From an uncultured SAR116 cluster alpha proteobacterium (GTDB lineage: Bacteria > Pseudomonadota > Alphaproteobacteria > Puniceispirillales > Marisalimonadaceae), in the NCBI GenBank assembly GCA_902592615.1, contig CACJFI010000010.1:1-51186 (forward strand): a DNA stretch of 51,186 nucleotides. The letters run 5' to 3'. The notes beneath the pieces are model-generated. The model did no database searches, was not told the origin of the DNA, and worked only from the letters and a program-made list of their open reading frames with translations. Every line of letters starts with the position of its first letter. Position 1 is the stretch's first letter. Made by a program: the position numbers and the translations under genes. This document shows positions 15,933 to 25,276 of this stretch, one piece after another.

Positions 15933-16775
15933 TTATTTTACACCATTTAAATCAAATTCTTTTTCAAAAAATTTTTTCATGTCATTTTTATACCAATCTT
16001 CGTAATTCCATGGCTCTGACGAAATTAGATTAGCTTTAGGTAAATAGATTTGAGCATCTAAAATATTATTATTAGTAGAAACTTTAATAAATTGTCTAAA
16101 ATAATTTTTACCTTCAAATTTGTCTAATGTTATTATCTGATTGTACGACAGTTTTTTAGCTATAATCCCATAAACAATATCTTTCTTATTGTTTGTGTAT
16201 TTTATCAAAGGATAATGAGCATCTTTAACTTTAAACACTTTATATTTTTTCAAAGTTGCAGAATCCATCATTTTTTTACTTATATCTTTACCAAGCACTG
16301 CTTCTCTAACTTCTAAAGATCTTAATGTGCCATAAAAGAATACTGAATATTGAATATTATATTTGTTAAGTTCATCTTTAATTCTTTTTTCATATGAAAA
16401 ACAATTATCATTTTTGTTAAATTTCTTAAAATATTCTTCTGTGTTACCATCTATTTCATGGTTGAGGTAATCTACGCAGCTTTTGATATAGTTGTTAATT
16501 AAAGTAGATATTTCATGATTGTAATTTTTAATATCAAACAAATTTGTTATGGAAATTAGATGTTTTAATTCATTCATGTTAAAATCTCTCAAAACAAAAC
16601 TGAGTTGTAAGTAGGTATCCTCAAATCTATAATCATGTGGAAATTCTTCGTTCCATATATCAGTGTCGAGCACCCAATTTTGTTTTAGATTTTTTTTTAA
16701 AACATCTAATTTTAATATTTTTACATCATCATTAATTTTTAATTCATTTTCCATAAAACAAATTATATACTTCAC
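15933..16775 (-). CDS. AIG2-like gamma-glutamylcyclotransferase domain fused to an unknown N-terminal domain
   Basis: A 280-residue protein in two parts. Residues about 142-255 form a gamma-glutamylcyclotransferase (AIG2-like) fold: FFYGTLR (YGTL 148-151), the inner strand VYGIIAK, and the catalytic Glu in LDKFEGKNYFR (Glu221). Such enzymes release 5-oxoproline from gamma-glutamyl compounds. Residues 1-140 are not recognised; they are acidic, helical-looking and Asn/Asp/Lys-rich, with no signal peptide. The start is uncertain: GTG 16775 is the longest, ATG 16754 the alternative, and neither has a good ribosome site. The gene is divergent from the TauD-type gene and has no operon partner. Confidence 0.7.
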   Translation of the reverse strand: MKYIICFMENELKINDDVKILKLDVLKKNLKQNWVLDTDIWNEEFPHDYRFEDTYLQLSFVLRDFNMNELKHLISITNLFDIKNYNHEISTLINNYIKSCVDYLNHEIDGNTEEYFKKFNKNDNCFSYEKRIKDELNKYNIQYSVFFYGTLRSLEVREAVLGKDISKKMMDSATLKKYKVFKVKDAHYPLIKYTNNKKDIVYGIIAKKLSYNQIITLDKFEGKNYFRQFIKVSTNNNILDAQIYLPKANLISSEPWNYEDWYKNDMKKFFEKEFDLNGVK

Positions 16776-16843
16776 TTCGATTAAAAAAAATAATTAAATA
16801 ATATTTGAAAAATAAAAAATGTTTGTGGTCTGAGAGGGTAGAA

Positions 16844-17698
16844 ATGATTACAAATAAATTATCAAAATTTTTTGCTATAGAAATAAAAAATCTTGATTTA
16901 AGAAAGATAACAAGCAAAGAAACTATAAATATAATATCAGATCTCTTATTAGAATTTTCAGTGGTGGTGATAAGAAATCAAAATATTACAGATGACGAGC
17001 ACATAAAGTTTAGTGAAAATTTTGGGACTCTTGAATTAACAAAAGTTGGAACAGACGGCTCTGGTTCAAAACTTATTATTCTACGTAACTTTGATGAAAA
17101 TGGAAATATTGTACCATCTACAGACAGACAAAGGTTAAATAATTTAGCTAATCAGGCATGGCATAGTGATAGCTCATTTAAGAAAATCCCATCTAAAATG
17201 TCAATTTTATCAGCTAAAATGATCCCGTCACTTGGAGGAAATACAGAATTTTTATCAATGAGAGCTAGTTACAATGCTTTACCTCAGGAATTAAAATTAA
17301 AGATTGATGATAAAATTTGTTGGCATGATTATTCTCATGGAAGATCAAAAATTGATCCAAATCTAGTTACTCCTGAGGAAAAAGAAGCTCTTCCTCCAGT
17401 TAAACAAAAATTAGTTTTACATGATAATAGGTATGGCAAGTCTCTTTATTTAGGTGCACATTGCAGAAATGTCGATGGAATGTCAAATAATGACAGTAAT
17501 GCTCTTTTAGCGGAAATTAATTCATATATTGATCCTAAAAAATTTGTTTATTCTCATGTTTGGGAACCATTCGATTTAATTATGTGGGATAATAGAGCTG
17601 TACTGCATAGAGCAACCCCAATTAAAGGTAAAATACAAAAAAGATTAATGGTTAGAACAACTGTAGCTGGTCAAACATCAACTATAAATGAATATTAA
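16844..17698 (+). CDS. TauD/TfdA-family Fe(II)/2-oxoglutarate dioxygenase
   Basis: Non-heme iron oxygenase using 2-oxoglutarate and O2. The 284-residue protein has the facial triad AWHSD (His107, Asp109) and LHRAT (His255), plus the 2-oxoglutarate-binding Arg in RLMVRTT (about Arg271). The ORF extends upstream to a TTG at 16805, but GAGAGG sits directly before ATG 16844, which is the better start and removes 13 odd residues. The substrate cannot be read; the family includes taurine and phenoxyacetate dioxygenases. A GMC oxidoreductase starts 10 bases after its stop, so the two are probably co-transcribed and may act on the same compound. Confidence 0.85.
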   Translation: MITNKLSKFFAIEIKNLDLRKITSKETINIISDLLLEFSVVVIRNQNITDDEHIKFSENFGTLELTKVGTDGSGSKLIILRNFDENGNIVPSTDRQRLNNLANQAWHSDSSFKKIPSKMSILSAKMIPSLGGNTEFLSMRASYNALPQELKLKIDDKICWHDYSHGRSKIDPNLVTPEEKEALPPVKQKLVLHDNRYGKSLYLGAHCRNVDGMSNNDSNALLAEINSYIDPKKFVYSHVWEPFDLIMWDNRAVLHRATPIKGKIQKRLMVRTTVAGQTSTINEY

Positions 17699-17708
17699 AT
17701 AAAATATT

Positions 17709-19307
17709 ATGGAAAACTTTGATTATATAGTAGTCGGTGCTGGATCCTCTGGTTCGGTTATAGCTAACAGGATATCAGAAAATAACAAAATAAAAATTTG
17801 TGTTATTGAAGCTGGAGGAAGTAATGAGCATCCATATGTAAAGATGCCAGCTGGTTTTATTAAAACAATTAATGATAAAAGGTTTAATTGGTGTTTTAAA
17901 ACCGAAAGAAGCGATAACGTGAATAACCGAGAAATATTATTTCCAAGAGGTAAAGGTTATGGAGGTTCAAGCTCTATTAATGGTCACCTTTATGTTAGAG
18001 GACAGCCAGATGACTATAATCAATGGGCACAACTAGGTAATTTAGGCTGGTCATATGACGATGTACTCCCATATTTTAAAAAATCAGAATACAAAGAAAA
18101 TGGAGATGAAACTACTCGTGGAAAACAAGGTCCTCTGTATGTATCTGATATAGTTGAAAAACATCCTTTATGTGAAGAATTTATTAGAGGCTCCAGTGAA
18201 TTAGGTATACAAGTCCAAAATGATTATAATTCAGGTGAGCAAGAGGGTATTTTTTACTATCAACGTACCATTAAAAATGGCACTAGATTTAGTGCTTATG
18301 ATGCTTTTTTAAAACCAGCTTTAAAAAGAGAAAATGTTAACATTCAAAAGGATACAACAGTTTTAAAGATTATATTTAAAAATAAGAAAGCAGTTGGCTT
18401 ATTTTGTAAGACAAATAATAAAACATTTGAAATTTTTGCAAATAAAGAAATTATTTTGTGTGCTGGGGCAATTGGTACACCACATTTGCTTCAAGTTTCA
18501 GGGATAGGAGAAGCTAAATATTTAAAATCTATAGGCATTGAACCATTATTTGAAATTAAAAATGTTGGTGAAGGTTTGCAAGACCATTATGCTGTTAGGG
18601 TTGCTAACAGAATAAGCACTCCTATTTCTCTTAATGAAAAAGCACGCGGTCTTAACTTGGTTTCAGAAATAATAAAATGGTTTATATCAAAAAAAGGTTT
18701 AATTTCATATAGTCCAGCACATGTGGGAGCTTTTTTAAAATCTTCGCCTAGTATTGATTTTCCTGATTTACAGTTTGTTTTCACTCCAGCATCTTATACT
18801 GAAGGTATGATAGGAAAACTTCAAACTTTTCCTGGAATGACATGTGGCGTGTGGCAATCAAGACCTCAGAGTAGAGGTTATGTGAAAGCCTCATCAAAAA
18901 AGATATCAGATCCACCAATAATACAACCGAATTATCTAAAAGAAAAAATAGATCAAGATGTTTTAATTAAAGGTGTGAAAATGTGTCGATCACTTTTAGA
19001 TACATCTACAATGAAAAAAATTTCTGTTTGTGAGACGCTTCCTGGAATCAATATTAAATCAGACGACGAAATTCTCAATTTTATTAGGAATAAAGGTGCG
19101 ACTGTTTATCATGCAATAGGTAGTTGTAGAATGGGTATTGATAATAAAGCAGTTGTTTCTCCATCTCTTAAAATTAAAGGTATAAGCAATATTAGAATTG
19201 CAGATGCTTCAATAATGCCAACCATGCCATCGGGAAATACAAATGCTGCGACTTTAATGATAGCTGAAAAAGCATCTGACCTTATTAAAAAAGATTCAAA
19301 AATTTAA
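17709..19307 (+). CDS. GMC-family FAD-dependent alcohol dehydrogenase (choline-dehydrogenase-like)
   Basis: Flavoenzyme that oxidises an alcohol to an aldehyde. The 532-residue protein starts with the dinucleotide motif VVGAGSSGSV (GAGSSG 10-15). It carries the GMC signature around GKGYGGSSSINGHLYVRG (residues about 80-97) and ends with the active-site His468 (VYHAIGSCRMG) and Asn512 (GNTNAATLM). It resembles BetA-type dehydrogenases, but many marine paralogs act on other alcohols, so choline is not assumed. It follows the TauD-type gene closely. Its stop TAA shares the palindrome TTAA (19304-19307) with the stop of the convergent chaC gene. Confidence 0.85.
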   Translation: MENFDYIVVGAGSSGSVIANRISENNKIKICVIEAGGSNEHPYVKMPAGFIKTINDKRFNWCFKTERSDNVNNREILFPRGKGYGGSSSINGHLYVRGQPDDYNQWAQLGNLGWSYDDVLPYFKKSEYKENGDETTRGKQGPLYVSDIVEKHPLCEEFIRGSSELGIQVQNDYNSGEQEGIFYYQRTIKNGTRFSAYDAFLKPALKRENVNIQKDTTVLKIIFKNKKAVGLFCKTNNKTFEIFANKEIILCAGAIGTPHLLQVSGIGEAKYLKSIGIEPLFEIKNVGEGLQDHYAVRVANRISTPISLNEKARGLNLVSEIIKWFISKKGLISYSPAHVGAFLKSSPSIDFPDLQFVFTPASYTEGMIGKLQTFPGMTCGVWQSRPQSRGYVKASSKKISDPPIIQPNYLKEKIDQDVLIKGVKMCRSLLDTSTMKKISVCETLPGINIKSDDEILNFIRNKGATVYHAIGSCRMGIDNKAVVSPSLKIKGISNIRIADASIMPTMPSGNTNAATLMIAEKASDLIKKDSKI

Positions 19308-19993
19308 TTATTTTTTAAGTGTAGAGCTATCGCTCTCATTTCTTTATCAATTATATTTAACTCTTCGAGACTTTCTAAAGTATATTCAAAGTACTCCTTG
19401 CAACTACCCAAAAATCCATTCGCTTTAGAAATCATATTAGCTTTAACAGAGGTATTTTTTTCACTAAAATAATTTTTATGTTTTTTATCTGCTGTGAAGG
19501 CTAATGAAAAAACTATTTTTTCGTTATCTAACTTTGTTTTTACTAATTTGGGTTTATAAGCACCTGTTACCATTTCTCTTTTAAATAAGATGTCTATGTT
19601 TTTAATTGCATCATCTTTATTAAGTTTGTAAGCAGAACCTTTACAAGATCCTCCTTTATCTAATCCTAGCATGAGACCAGGATTTTTAAATGATCCTCTT
19701 CCTAAATGAGTTTTCATACAGAAACTTCTGTGAAAACCATAAATTTTTGCCAAATGTTGAGTTTCATAACTTATTGTAGGGTTCCATAATAGAGAGCCAT
19801 ATCCAAAAATATAAATATCCTCTCCAATACCATCGTCAGGTATTATTTTTCTTCTTTCCTTAATTAACTCATTTTTGGTAAGAACCTTATCGCTTCCGCT
19901 TATGCTTTTAATCTTTTCACCAAGACGCCCTTCATTAATATTTTCCTTTGTAAGCTTAACTAATCCTTGATTTAATTTCTTTGTAGTAGACAT
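19304..19993 (-). CDS. chaC: ChaC-family glutathione-specific gamma-glutamylcyclotransferase
   Basis: Cytosolic enzyme expected to cleave glutathione to 5-oxoproline and Cys-Gly. The 229-residue protein has the family hallmark IFGYGSLLWNP (YGSL 65-68), the strand GFHRSFCM, and the catalytic Glu140 in FKREMVTGAY. The first 55 residues are a Lys-rich extension before the domain. Its ATG overlaps the mscS stop as TAATG (shared A at 19993), a sign of translational coupling. The pairing of glutathione breakdown with a mechanosensitive channel is notable because E. coli chaC was named for a cation-transport locus, though the link there is historical. Confidence 0.88.
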   Translation of the reverse strand: MSTTKKLNQGLVKLTKENINEGRLGEKIKSISGSDKVLTKNELIKERRKIIPDDGIGEDIYIFGYGSLLWNPTISYETQHLAKIYGFHRSFCMKTHLGRGSFKNPGLMLGLDKGGSCKGSAYKLNKDDAIKNIDILFKREMVTGAYKPKLVKTKLDNEKIVFSLAFTADKKHKNYFSEKNTSVKANMISKANGFLGSCKEYFEYTLESLEELNIIDKEMRAIALHLKNN

Positions 19994-20835
19994 TAAACTA
20001 AATTTTTTGAGTTAATTACCCTATGTGGGTATGGTATTTCTATTCCTGCATTATCTAGTGCAGGTTTTAGTTTGCGCATTAAATCTGTATAAAGAGCATA
20101 CCAATCTTTTGTATGTGAATATAATCTTAATCTGACAACTATAGCGCTATCGTCATATTTCATAACTAAAAATTGTGGCTCTTTGGGTTTATTTAATACT
20201 CTTATATCCTCTGCCAATTTTAATAAGGTCTGTGAAGCTAAATCTAAATCTGTGTCATAATGTATCCCAATATCAACATCTATTCTTCTTGTTTCATAGT
20301 GTGAATGATTGATAATAGTACTGTTCCAAATACTTGAATTAGGTATCGATACATAAACATTGTCAAATGTATCAATTATTGTAGTAAAAAGACCAACCTC
20401 TTTTATTGTCCCTGAAACATTACCTGTTTCTACCCAATCGCCTGTGTTAAAAGGCCTTAATAATAATAACATCACTCCTGCAGCTACATTTGATAACGTT
20501 CCTTGAAGTGCCAACCCAATTGCCAAACCTGCAGCACCTAGGACAGCAATAATTGAAGTTGTTTGAACACCGAATTGTCCCAAAACAGCTATGATTGTAA
20601 TAATAATTATTCCGTATCTTATTATGTTACCAATTATTGGGACTATAAGGGGATCGATTTTTTTAATACGACTTAAATTTTTTCGTGCAATTTTACTTAA
20701 TTTGCCAGCAAAATAGAAACCTATTATAAGTATTAATGTAGCGCCTAAGACTTGGCCAGCGTAAGAAACAAAAATTTGTATCGAGTTATTTATAAGGTTT
20801 GAAATAATTTCAAAATTCATATTCATTTTGTCCAT
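19993..20835 (-). CDS. mscS: Small-conductance mechanosensitive channel MscS
   Basis: Inner-membrane tension-gated channel that releases solutes on hypo-osmotic shock. The 280-residue length is close to E. coli MscS (286). There are three membrane segments: about 24-44, 68-86 and a pore-lining helix 94-125. That pore helix is rich in Gly and Ala (AVLGAAGLAIGLALQGTLSNVAAGVMLLLLRPF contains it). The beta domain follows (FNTGDWVETGNVSGTIKEVG), then the C-terminal alpha/beta domain. It starts the two-gene operon mscS-chaC and is divergent from ribF. Confidence 0.92.
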   Translation of the reverse strand: MDKMNMNFEIISNLINNSIQIFVSYAGQVLGATLILIIGFYFAGKLSKIARKNLSRIKKIDPLIVPIIGNIIRYGIIIITIIAVLGQFGVQTTSIIAVLGAAGLAIGLALQGTLSNVAAGVMLLLLRPFNTGDWVETGNVSGTIKEVGLFTTIIDTFDNVYVSIPNSSIWNSTIINHSHYETRRIDVDIGIHYDTDLDLASQTLLKLAEDIRVLNKPKEPQFLVMKYDDSAIVVRLRLYSHTKDWYALYTDLMRKLKPALDNAGIEIPYPHRVINSKNLV

Positions 20836-20893
20836 CTAAAATTGACCCTTATAAAGTTTTTTTAGAGCTATGTGCCTTTTTAATACTATTTCA

Positions 20894-20927
20894 TGTAATT
20901 AAATTTTGTATAACAAAAATAATTACA
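20894..20927. promoter_or_regulatory. 34-base interrupted inverted repeat between mscS and ribF
   Basis: Arms TGTAATTA (20894-20901) and TAATTACA (20920-20927) are perfect complements. Inside them TTTTGT (20904-20909) pairs with ACAAAA (20913-20918) around the triplet ATA. It lies 58 bases before the mscS start and 64 bases before the ribF start. No T-run follows, so a terminator is unlikely. A binding site for a dimeric regulator, or an mRNA hairpin, are possible. This is not an FMN riboswitch, which would be larger and G+C-containing. Confidence 0.45.
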
Positions 20928-20991
20928 AAGATTATGAAATTGTTTATATATCAGCTTGAGTTTAAAAACTTAATAAGGTTATAACATTTCT

Positions 20992-21972
20992 ATGAAGATT
21001 ATTAAATGGAAAATTGGTGACATTCCACCCCCTATTGAAGAACAATTAGCCGTTGCCATTGGAAATTTTGATGGCATTCATCAAGGTCATGTCAAACTTT
21101 TAAATGAATGTAAATTGAAAGCAAAAGAAAGTAATTTAGCTTTTGGTGTTGTTACATTTGATCCTCATCCAAGAGATTTTTTTAATCCAAAAAATCCTTC
21201 TTTTAAGTTATTAGATTCTGAAGAAAAGGAAATATTATTAAGTAAGGTTGGTGTTGAATTTCTGCTAATCATTGAATTCAATGAAAAGTTAAAAAACTGC
21301 AATGCTGAAAAATTTCTATCACAAATTTTAAAACAAAACTTCAACATCGTAAAAATGTTTGCAGGTTCAAACTTCAAGTTTGGAAAAAACAGAGAAGGAA
21401 GTATTGAAAACACAAAAAGTTTTGCAAAAAGTATTGGATTAGAAGTTATTTCAATAAACTTAAAACAAACAAATTTTATAAGTGAAAAAGAGAGTGAAAT
21501 AATCAGCTCCCAAAAAATAAGAATGTTGATTCAAAATGGTCAATTAAAACTAGCTAATGATTTGCTTGGCAGACATTGGTGCATAACAGGCACAGTGGAA
21601 AAAGGAAAACAGCAGGGTAGAGAAATTGGTTTTCCTACTGCAAATTTAAGTTTGAAGAATTTTTTAAAGCCTCCATTAGGAGTTTATGTTTCCAAATTAA
21701 AAATAATTAGCAGTCAAAACCATGAAATATCAAATGTTTGGTTGCCATCTATATCAAATATAGGTACAAGACCTACTGTGTCTGGAAATTCTATAAATTT
21801 AGAAACTCATATAATTGATTTAAAAAATAATGCTGAGACAAATTTGTATGGAAAAAGAATAAAGGTAGAACTTATTGAATTTTTAAGACCTGAAAAAAAA
21901 TTTAATTCTTTATCAGAATTGCAAAAACAAATCGAGGTCGACACTAAAAGAGCATTTGAATTTCATAAATAA
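20992..21972 (+). CDS. ribF: Bifunctional riboflavin kinase / FAD synthetase RibF
   Basis: Makes FMN from riboflavin and FAD from FMN. The 326-residue protein has the N-terminal nucleotidyltransferase domain with AIGNFDGIHQGH (about 22-33), the FDPHPRDFF motif, and SSQKIRMLIQNG near 170-181. The C-terminal riboflavin kinase domain contains GREIGFPTANL (about 208-218) and LETHIID. The ribosome site is weak (AAGG 14 bases upstream). It heads the operon ribF-ileS-lspA-DUF3035-mutL; ribF-ileS-lspA is a common bacterial order. Confidence 0.95.
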   Translation: MKIIKWKIGDIPPPIEEQLAVAIGNFDGIHQGHVKLLNECKLKAKESNLAFGVVTFDPHPRDFFNPKNPSFKLLDSEEKEILLSKVGVEFLLIIEFNEKLKNCNAEKFLSQILKQNFNIVKMFAGSNFKFGKNREGSIENTKSFAKSIGLEVISINLKQTNFISEKESEIISSQKIRMLIQNGQLKLANDLLGRHWCITGTVEKGKQQGREIGFPTANLSLKNFLKPPLGVYVSKLKIISSQNHEISNVWLPSISNIGTRPTVSGNSINLETHIIDLKNNAETNLYGKRIKVELIEFLRPEKKFNSLSELQKQIEVDTKRAFEFHK

Positions 21973-22015
21973 CAAAATAAGACATTAATAATTTGATTTA
22001 CATAGAGACAATTTA

Positions 22016-24787
22016 ATGACTGATTACAAAGATACCGTTTATTTACCTAAAACTGATTTTTCAATGAGAGCTGGTCTTCCAACTAAAGAACCACAAATAT
22101 TAAAATTATGGGAAGAAATTAATCTATTTAAAAAATTGAGAGAGCAAAGAAAAAATTCTGAGCCTTTCATACTTCATGATGGGCCTCCATATGCAAATGG
22201 ATATTTGCATATAGGTCACGCTTTAAACAAAATAATTAAAGATGTAATAAATAGGTCTCAATCTATGCTTGGTAAGAATGCAAACTATGTTCCCGGATGG
22301 GATTGTCATGGATTGCCAATTGAGTGGAAAATAGAAGAAAATTATAGAAAAAAGAAAAAAAATAAAGACGATATTCCAATTGTAGAATTTAGAAAAGAAT
22401 GTCGAGATTTTGCTGCAAAATGGATGGATGTTCAATCTGAAGAATTTCAGAGATTAGGTGTGTATGGTGACTGGGAAGATCCATATTCGACTATGAAGTA
22501 TGAATCAGAGGCTATAATAATGTCTGAAATAGGAAAATTTCTTATGAATGGCAGCCTCTACAGAGGAATAAAGCCTGTAATGTGGTCTCCTGTTGAAAAA
22601 ACAGCACTAGCAGAAGCTGAGATTGAATATCATGACCATATAAGCACTACTATTTTTGCAAGGTTTCCAGTTGTCAAAACATCATCAGATATAATAAGTG
22701 ATTTTGAAATTATAATTTGGACAACAACACCATGGACAATGCCAGGTAATAGAGCGGTAGCATATGGTAAGGATATTGATTATTCACTTATAGAAGTTAC
22801 TGATGTAGGTGAGAATTCTTTAGCAAAAATTGGTGATAAAATTATTATAGCTAAAGAATTGATGGCAGATGTAATGAAAGAAATTTCTGTCTTAAGTTTT
22901 AATTCTTCTATTACACTTAAGGGCAGTGATTTTGCAGGAACGATTTTAGCCCATCCACTTAACAATTATGGTTATGAACATGAAGTTTTACTTCTAGAAG
23001 CTGAATTTGTAACAACTGATCAGGGAACAGGTTTCGTTCATATTGCTCCTGGTCATGGTGCAGATGATTTTGAACTTGGAAGACAAAATAATTTACCAAT
23101 ACCGGAAACTGTTTCAGATAATGGGATATTAAATAGCGATTTACCGTTATTAGGAGGACTTCGTGTTTTAAAGGATAACGAAATTATTGCTGATATCATG
23201 CATAAACATAATGCCTTAATAGGACGAGGAAGATTAAATCATTCATATCCACATAGTTGGAGATCAAAAGCCCCTCTTGTTTTTAGAACAACACCTCAGT
23301 GGTTTATTTCAATGACAACTACTAATTTAAGAGATACTTCTCTAAAAGCCTTGTCACAAACAACCTTTTATCCTCCTCAGGGTCAAAATCGTTTAACAAA
23401 AATGATAGAAGACAGACCTGACTGGTGTATATCCAGGCAAAGGGCGTGGGGTGTGCCTCTTGCAATATTTGTAAATAAAAAAACTCAAGAGCCACTTAGA
23501 GATCAAGAAGTAATAGACAGAATTGTTGAAGTTTTTAAAACTGATGGAGCGGATGCTTGGTTTGAAAAACCTTCTTCCTTTTTTCTTGGTTCAAAATATA
23601 ATCCAGACGATTATGAAGCAGTAACAGATATTGCAGATGTTTGGTTTGACTCTGGCTCTACCCATTCATTTGTATTAGAAGAGAGGGATGATTTATTTTG
23701 GCCAGCTTCATTGTATCTTGAAGGCACAGATCAACATAGAGGCTGGTTTCACTCTTCTTTACTTGAAAGTTGTGGCACAAGGGGGCGTGCTCCATATGAC
23801 GCGGTTTTGACTCATGGTTTTGTTTTAGACCAACAGGGTAGGAAGATGTCAAAATCTCTTGGTAATATTACTGCGCCCCAAAAAGTAATTAATGAGTTTG
23901 GCGCTGATATTCTTCGTTTATGGGTGGTAGGCTCTGATTACTATGATGATCTTAGAATTGGAAAAGAAATTTTAATAAGACACTCTGATCATTACAGGAG
24001 ACTTAGAAATACTCTAAGATACTTGCTAGGCGCATTAAACGAATTTGATGAAAAAGAAAAAATTAATTTTACTGAAATGCCTGAATTGGAACAATGGGTT
24101 CTCCACAGAGTTTCTGAATTAAGTGTAAAAATTCAAGAGAACACAGAAAAGTTCAATCTTCATGATATTTACCTAGATATTCATAATTTCTGTACTATTG
24201 ATTTGTCAGCTTTTTACTTTGATATAAGGAAAGATACATTATATTGTGAAGATTCGAGCAGTGTAGAGAGAAAATCATGCAGAACAGTAATGGATATTTT
24301 ATTCAAATCATTAACTACATGGTTAGCACCAATTATTTGTTTTACCGCGGAGGAGGCTTGGCAAAGTAGATATAAAGACAGCGAAAATTCTGTCCATTTA
24401 CAAACTTACTTTAAAGGTGACAAAAATTGGAAGAATGATGAACTTGGTAAGAAGTGGTCTGATATTAGAGAGTTAAGATCGTTTGTGACAACATCTATAG
24501 AAGAGAAAAGAAAAGTAGGAATCTTAGGTTCCAGCCTACAGGCTAAAGTTTTAATAGAGGCAAATGAAGAATCTTTTAAGGTGCTCCAAGATGTAAATCT
24601 ACCAGAGATTTTTATTTGTTCTGATGTCCATATGGATTTGAATCGAAACTTATCTGAAACAAAAATAAAAGTAAATATTGAGTTGGCATCTGGTGGAAAA
24701 TGCATGAGATGCTGGAAAATAGTTCCAGAAGTTAAAAATAACATTGAGCTTTGCAACAGGTGTACAAAGGTACTTAAATTCAATTAA
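22016..24787 (+). CDS. ileS: Isoleucyl-tRNA synthetase
   Basis: Charges tRNA-Ile. The 923-residue class I synthetase has the HIGH motif (65-68) within PPYANGYLHIGH and the KMSKS loop (610-614). The large editing domain between them contains the TTPWTMPGN motif. A C-terminal zinc knuckle has Cys896, Cys899, Cys913 and Cys916. The zinc-finger ending identifies the standard bacterial IleS1 type. Its TAA is immediately followed by the lspA ATG with no gap. Confidence 0.97.
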   Translation: MTDYKDTVYLPKTDFSMRAGLPTKEPQILKLWEEINLFKKLREQRKNSEPFILHDGPPYANGYLHIGHALNKIIKDVINRSQSMLGKNANYVPGWDCHGLPIEWKIEENYRKKKKNKDDIPIVEFRKECRDFAAKWMDVQSEEFQRLGVYGDWEDPYSTMKYESEAIIMSEIGKFLMNGSLYRGIKPVMWSPVEKTALAEAEIEYHDHISTTIFARFPVVKTSSDIISDFEIIIWTTTPWTMPGNRAVAYGKDIDYSLIEVTDVGENSLAKIGDKIIIAKELMADVMKEISVLSFNSSITLKGSDFAGTILAHPLNNYGYEHEVLLLEAEFVTTDQGTGFVHIAPGHGADDFELGRQNNLPIPETVSDNGILNSDLPLLGGLRVLKDNEIIADIMHKHNALIGRGRLNHSYPHSWRSKAPLVFRTTPQWFISMTTTNLRDTSLKALSQTTFYPPQGQNRLTKMIEDRPDWCISRQRAWGVPLAIFVNKKTQEPLRDQEVIDRIVEVFKTDGADAWFEKPSSFFLGSKYNPDDYEAVTDIADVWFDSGSTHSFVLEERDDLFWPASLYLEGTDQHRGWFHSSLLESCGTRGRAPYDAVLTHGFVLDQQGRKMSKSLGNITAPQKVINEFGADILRLWVVGSDYYDDLRIGKEILIRHSDHYRRLRNTLRYLLGALNEFDEKEKINFTEMPELEQWVLHRVSELSVKIQENTEKFNLHDIYLDIHNFCTIDLSAFYFDIRKDTLYCEDSSSVERKSCRTVMDILFKSLTTWLAPIICFTAEEAWQSRYKDSENSVHLQTYFKGDKNWKNDELGKKWSDIRELRSFVTTSIEEKRKVGILGSSLQAKVLIEANEESFKVLQDVNLPEIFICSDVHMDLNRNLSETKIKVNIELASGGKCMRCWKIVPEVKNNIELCNRCTKVLKFN

Positions 24788-25276
24788 ATGAAAAAAAACT
24801 TTGGTATTTTTAATCTTATTTTGATTCTTTTTGTTTTCATATATTTTGATTATATATCAAAATTATGGGCAATTAAAAATTTGTTTATCAAATATCAGTC
24901 TATTGAATTGACATCTTTTTTATCAATGACACCAGTATGGAATAGCGGGATTTCTTTTGGTTTTTTTCAAGATTCTGGTGAAATAGGTCGATATGCTTTC
25001 ACTGTTTTTGCTTTTCTGATGAGTATTTGGTTAATTTATTCATCATTTAAATTGCCACGATATTCATCCCTAGGATTTATTCTTATTGCGAGTGGGGCAA
25101 TTGGCAATGCTATTGACAGAATTATTTATGGAAAGGTAGTAGATTTTATAGATTTTCACTTTGAAGATTTACACTGGCCAGCATTTAATCTTGCTGATAC
25201 AATAATCTTTATAGGTGCAACTTTGTTTCTTTATAATCAATTTTTTACTGTTGAGAGAACTTACTATGAAAATTAA
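24788..25276 (+). CDS. lspA: Lipoprotein signal peptidase (signal peptidase II)
   Basis: Inner-membrane aspartyl protease that removes signal peptides from prolipoproteins. The 162-residue protein has four membrane segments and the two catalytic aspartates: Asp110 in GNAIDRI and Asp137 in FNLADT. The VVDFIDF motif sits between them. It begins directly after ileS and its last 11 bases overlap the next gene, a lipoprotein that would be one of its substrates. Confidence 0.95.
   Translation: MKKNFGIFNLILILFVFIYFDYISKLWAIKNLFIKYQSIELTSFLSMTPVWNSGISFGFFQDSGEIGRYAFTVFAFLMSIWLIYSSFKLPRYSSLGFILIASGAIGNAIDRIIYGKVVDFIDFHFEDLHWPAFNLADTIIFIGATLFLYNQFFTVERTYYEN

Noticed and set aside
20836-20991. FMN riboswitch before ribF
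   Set aside because: The spacer is too short and too AT-rich and shows none of the conserved G+C-containing RFN helices.
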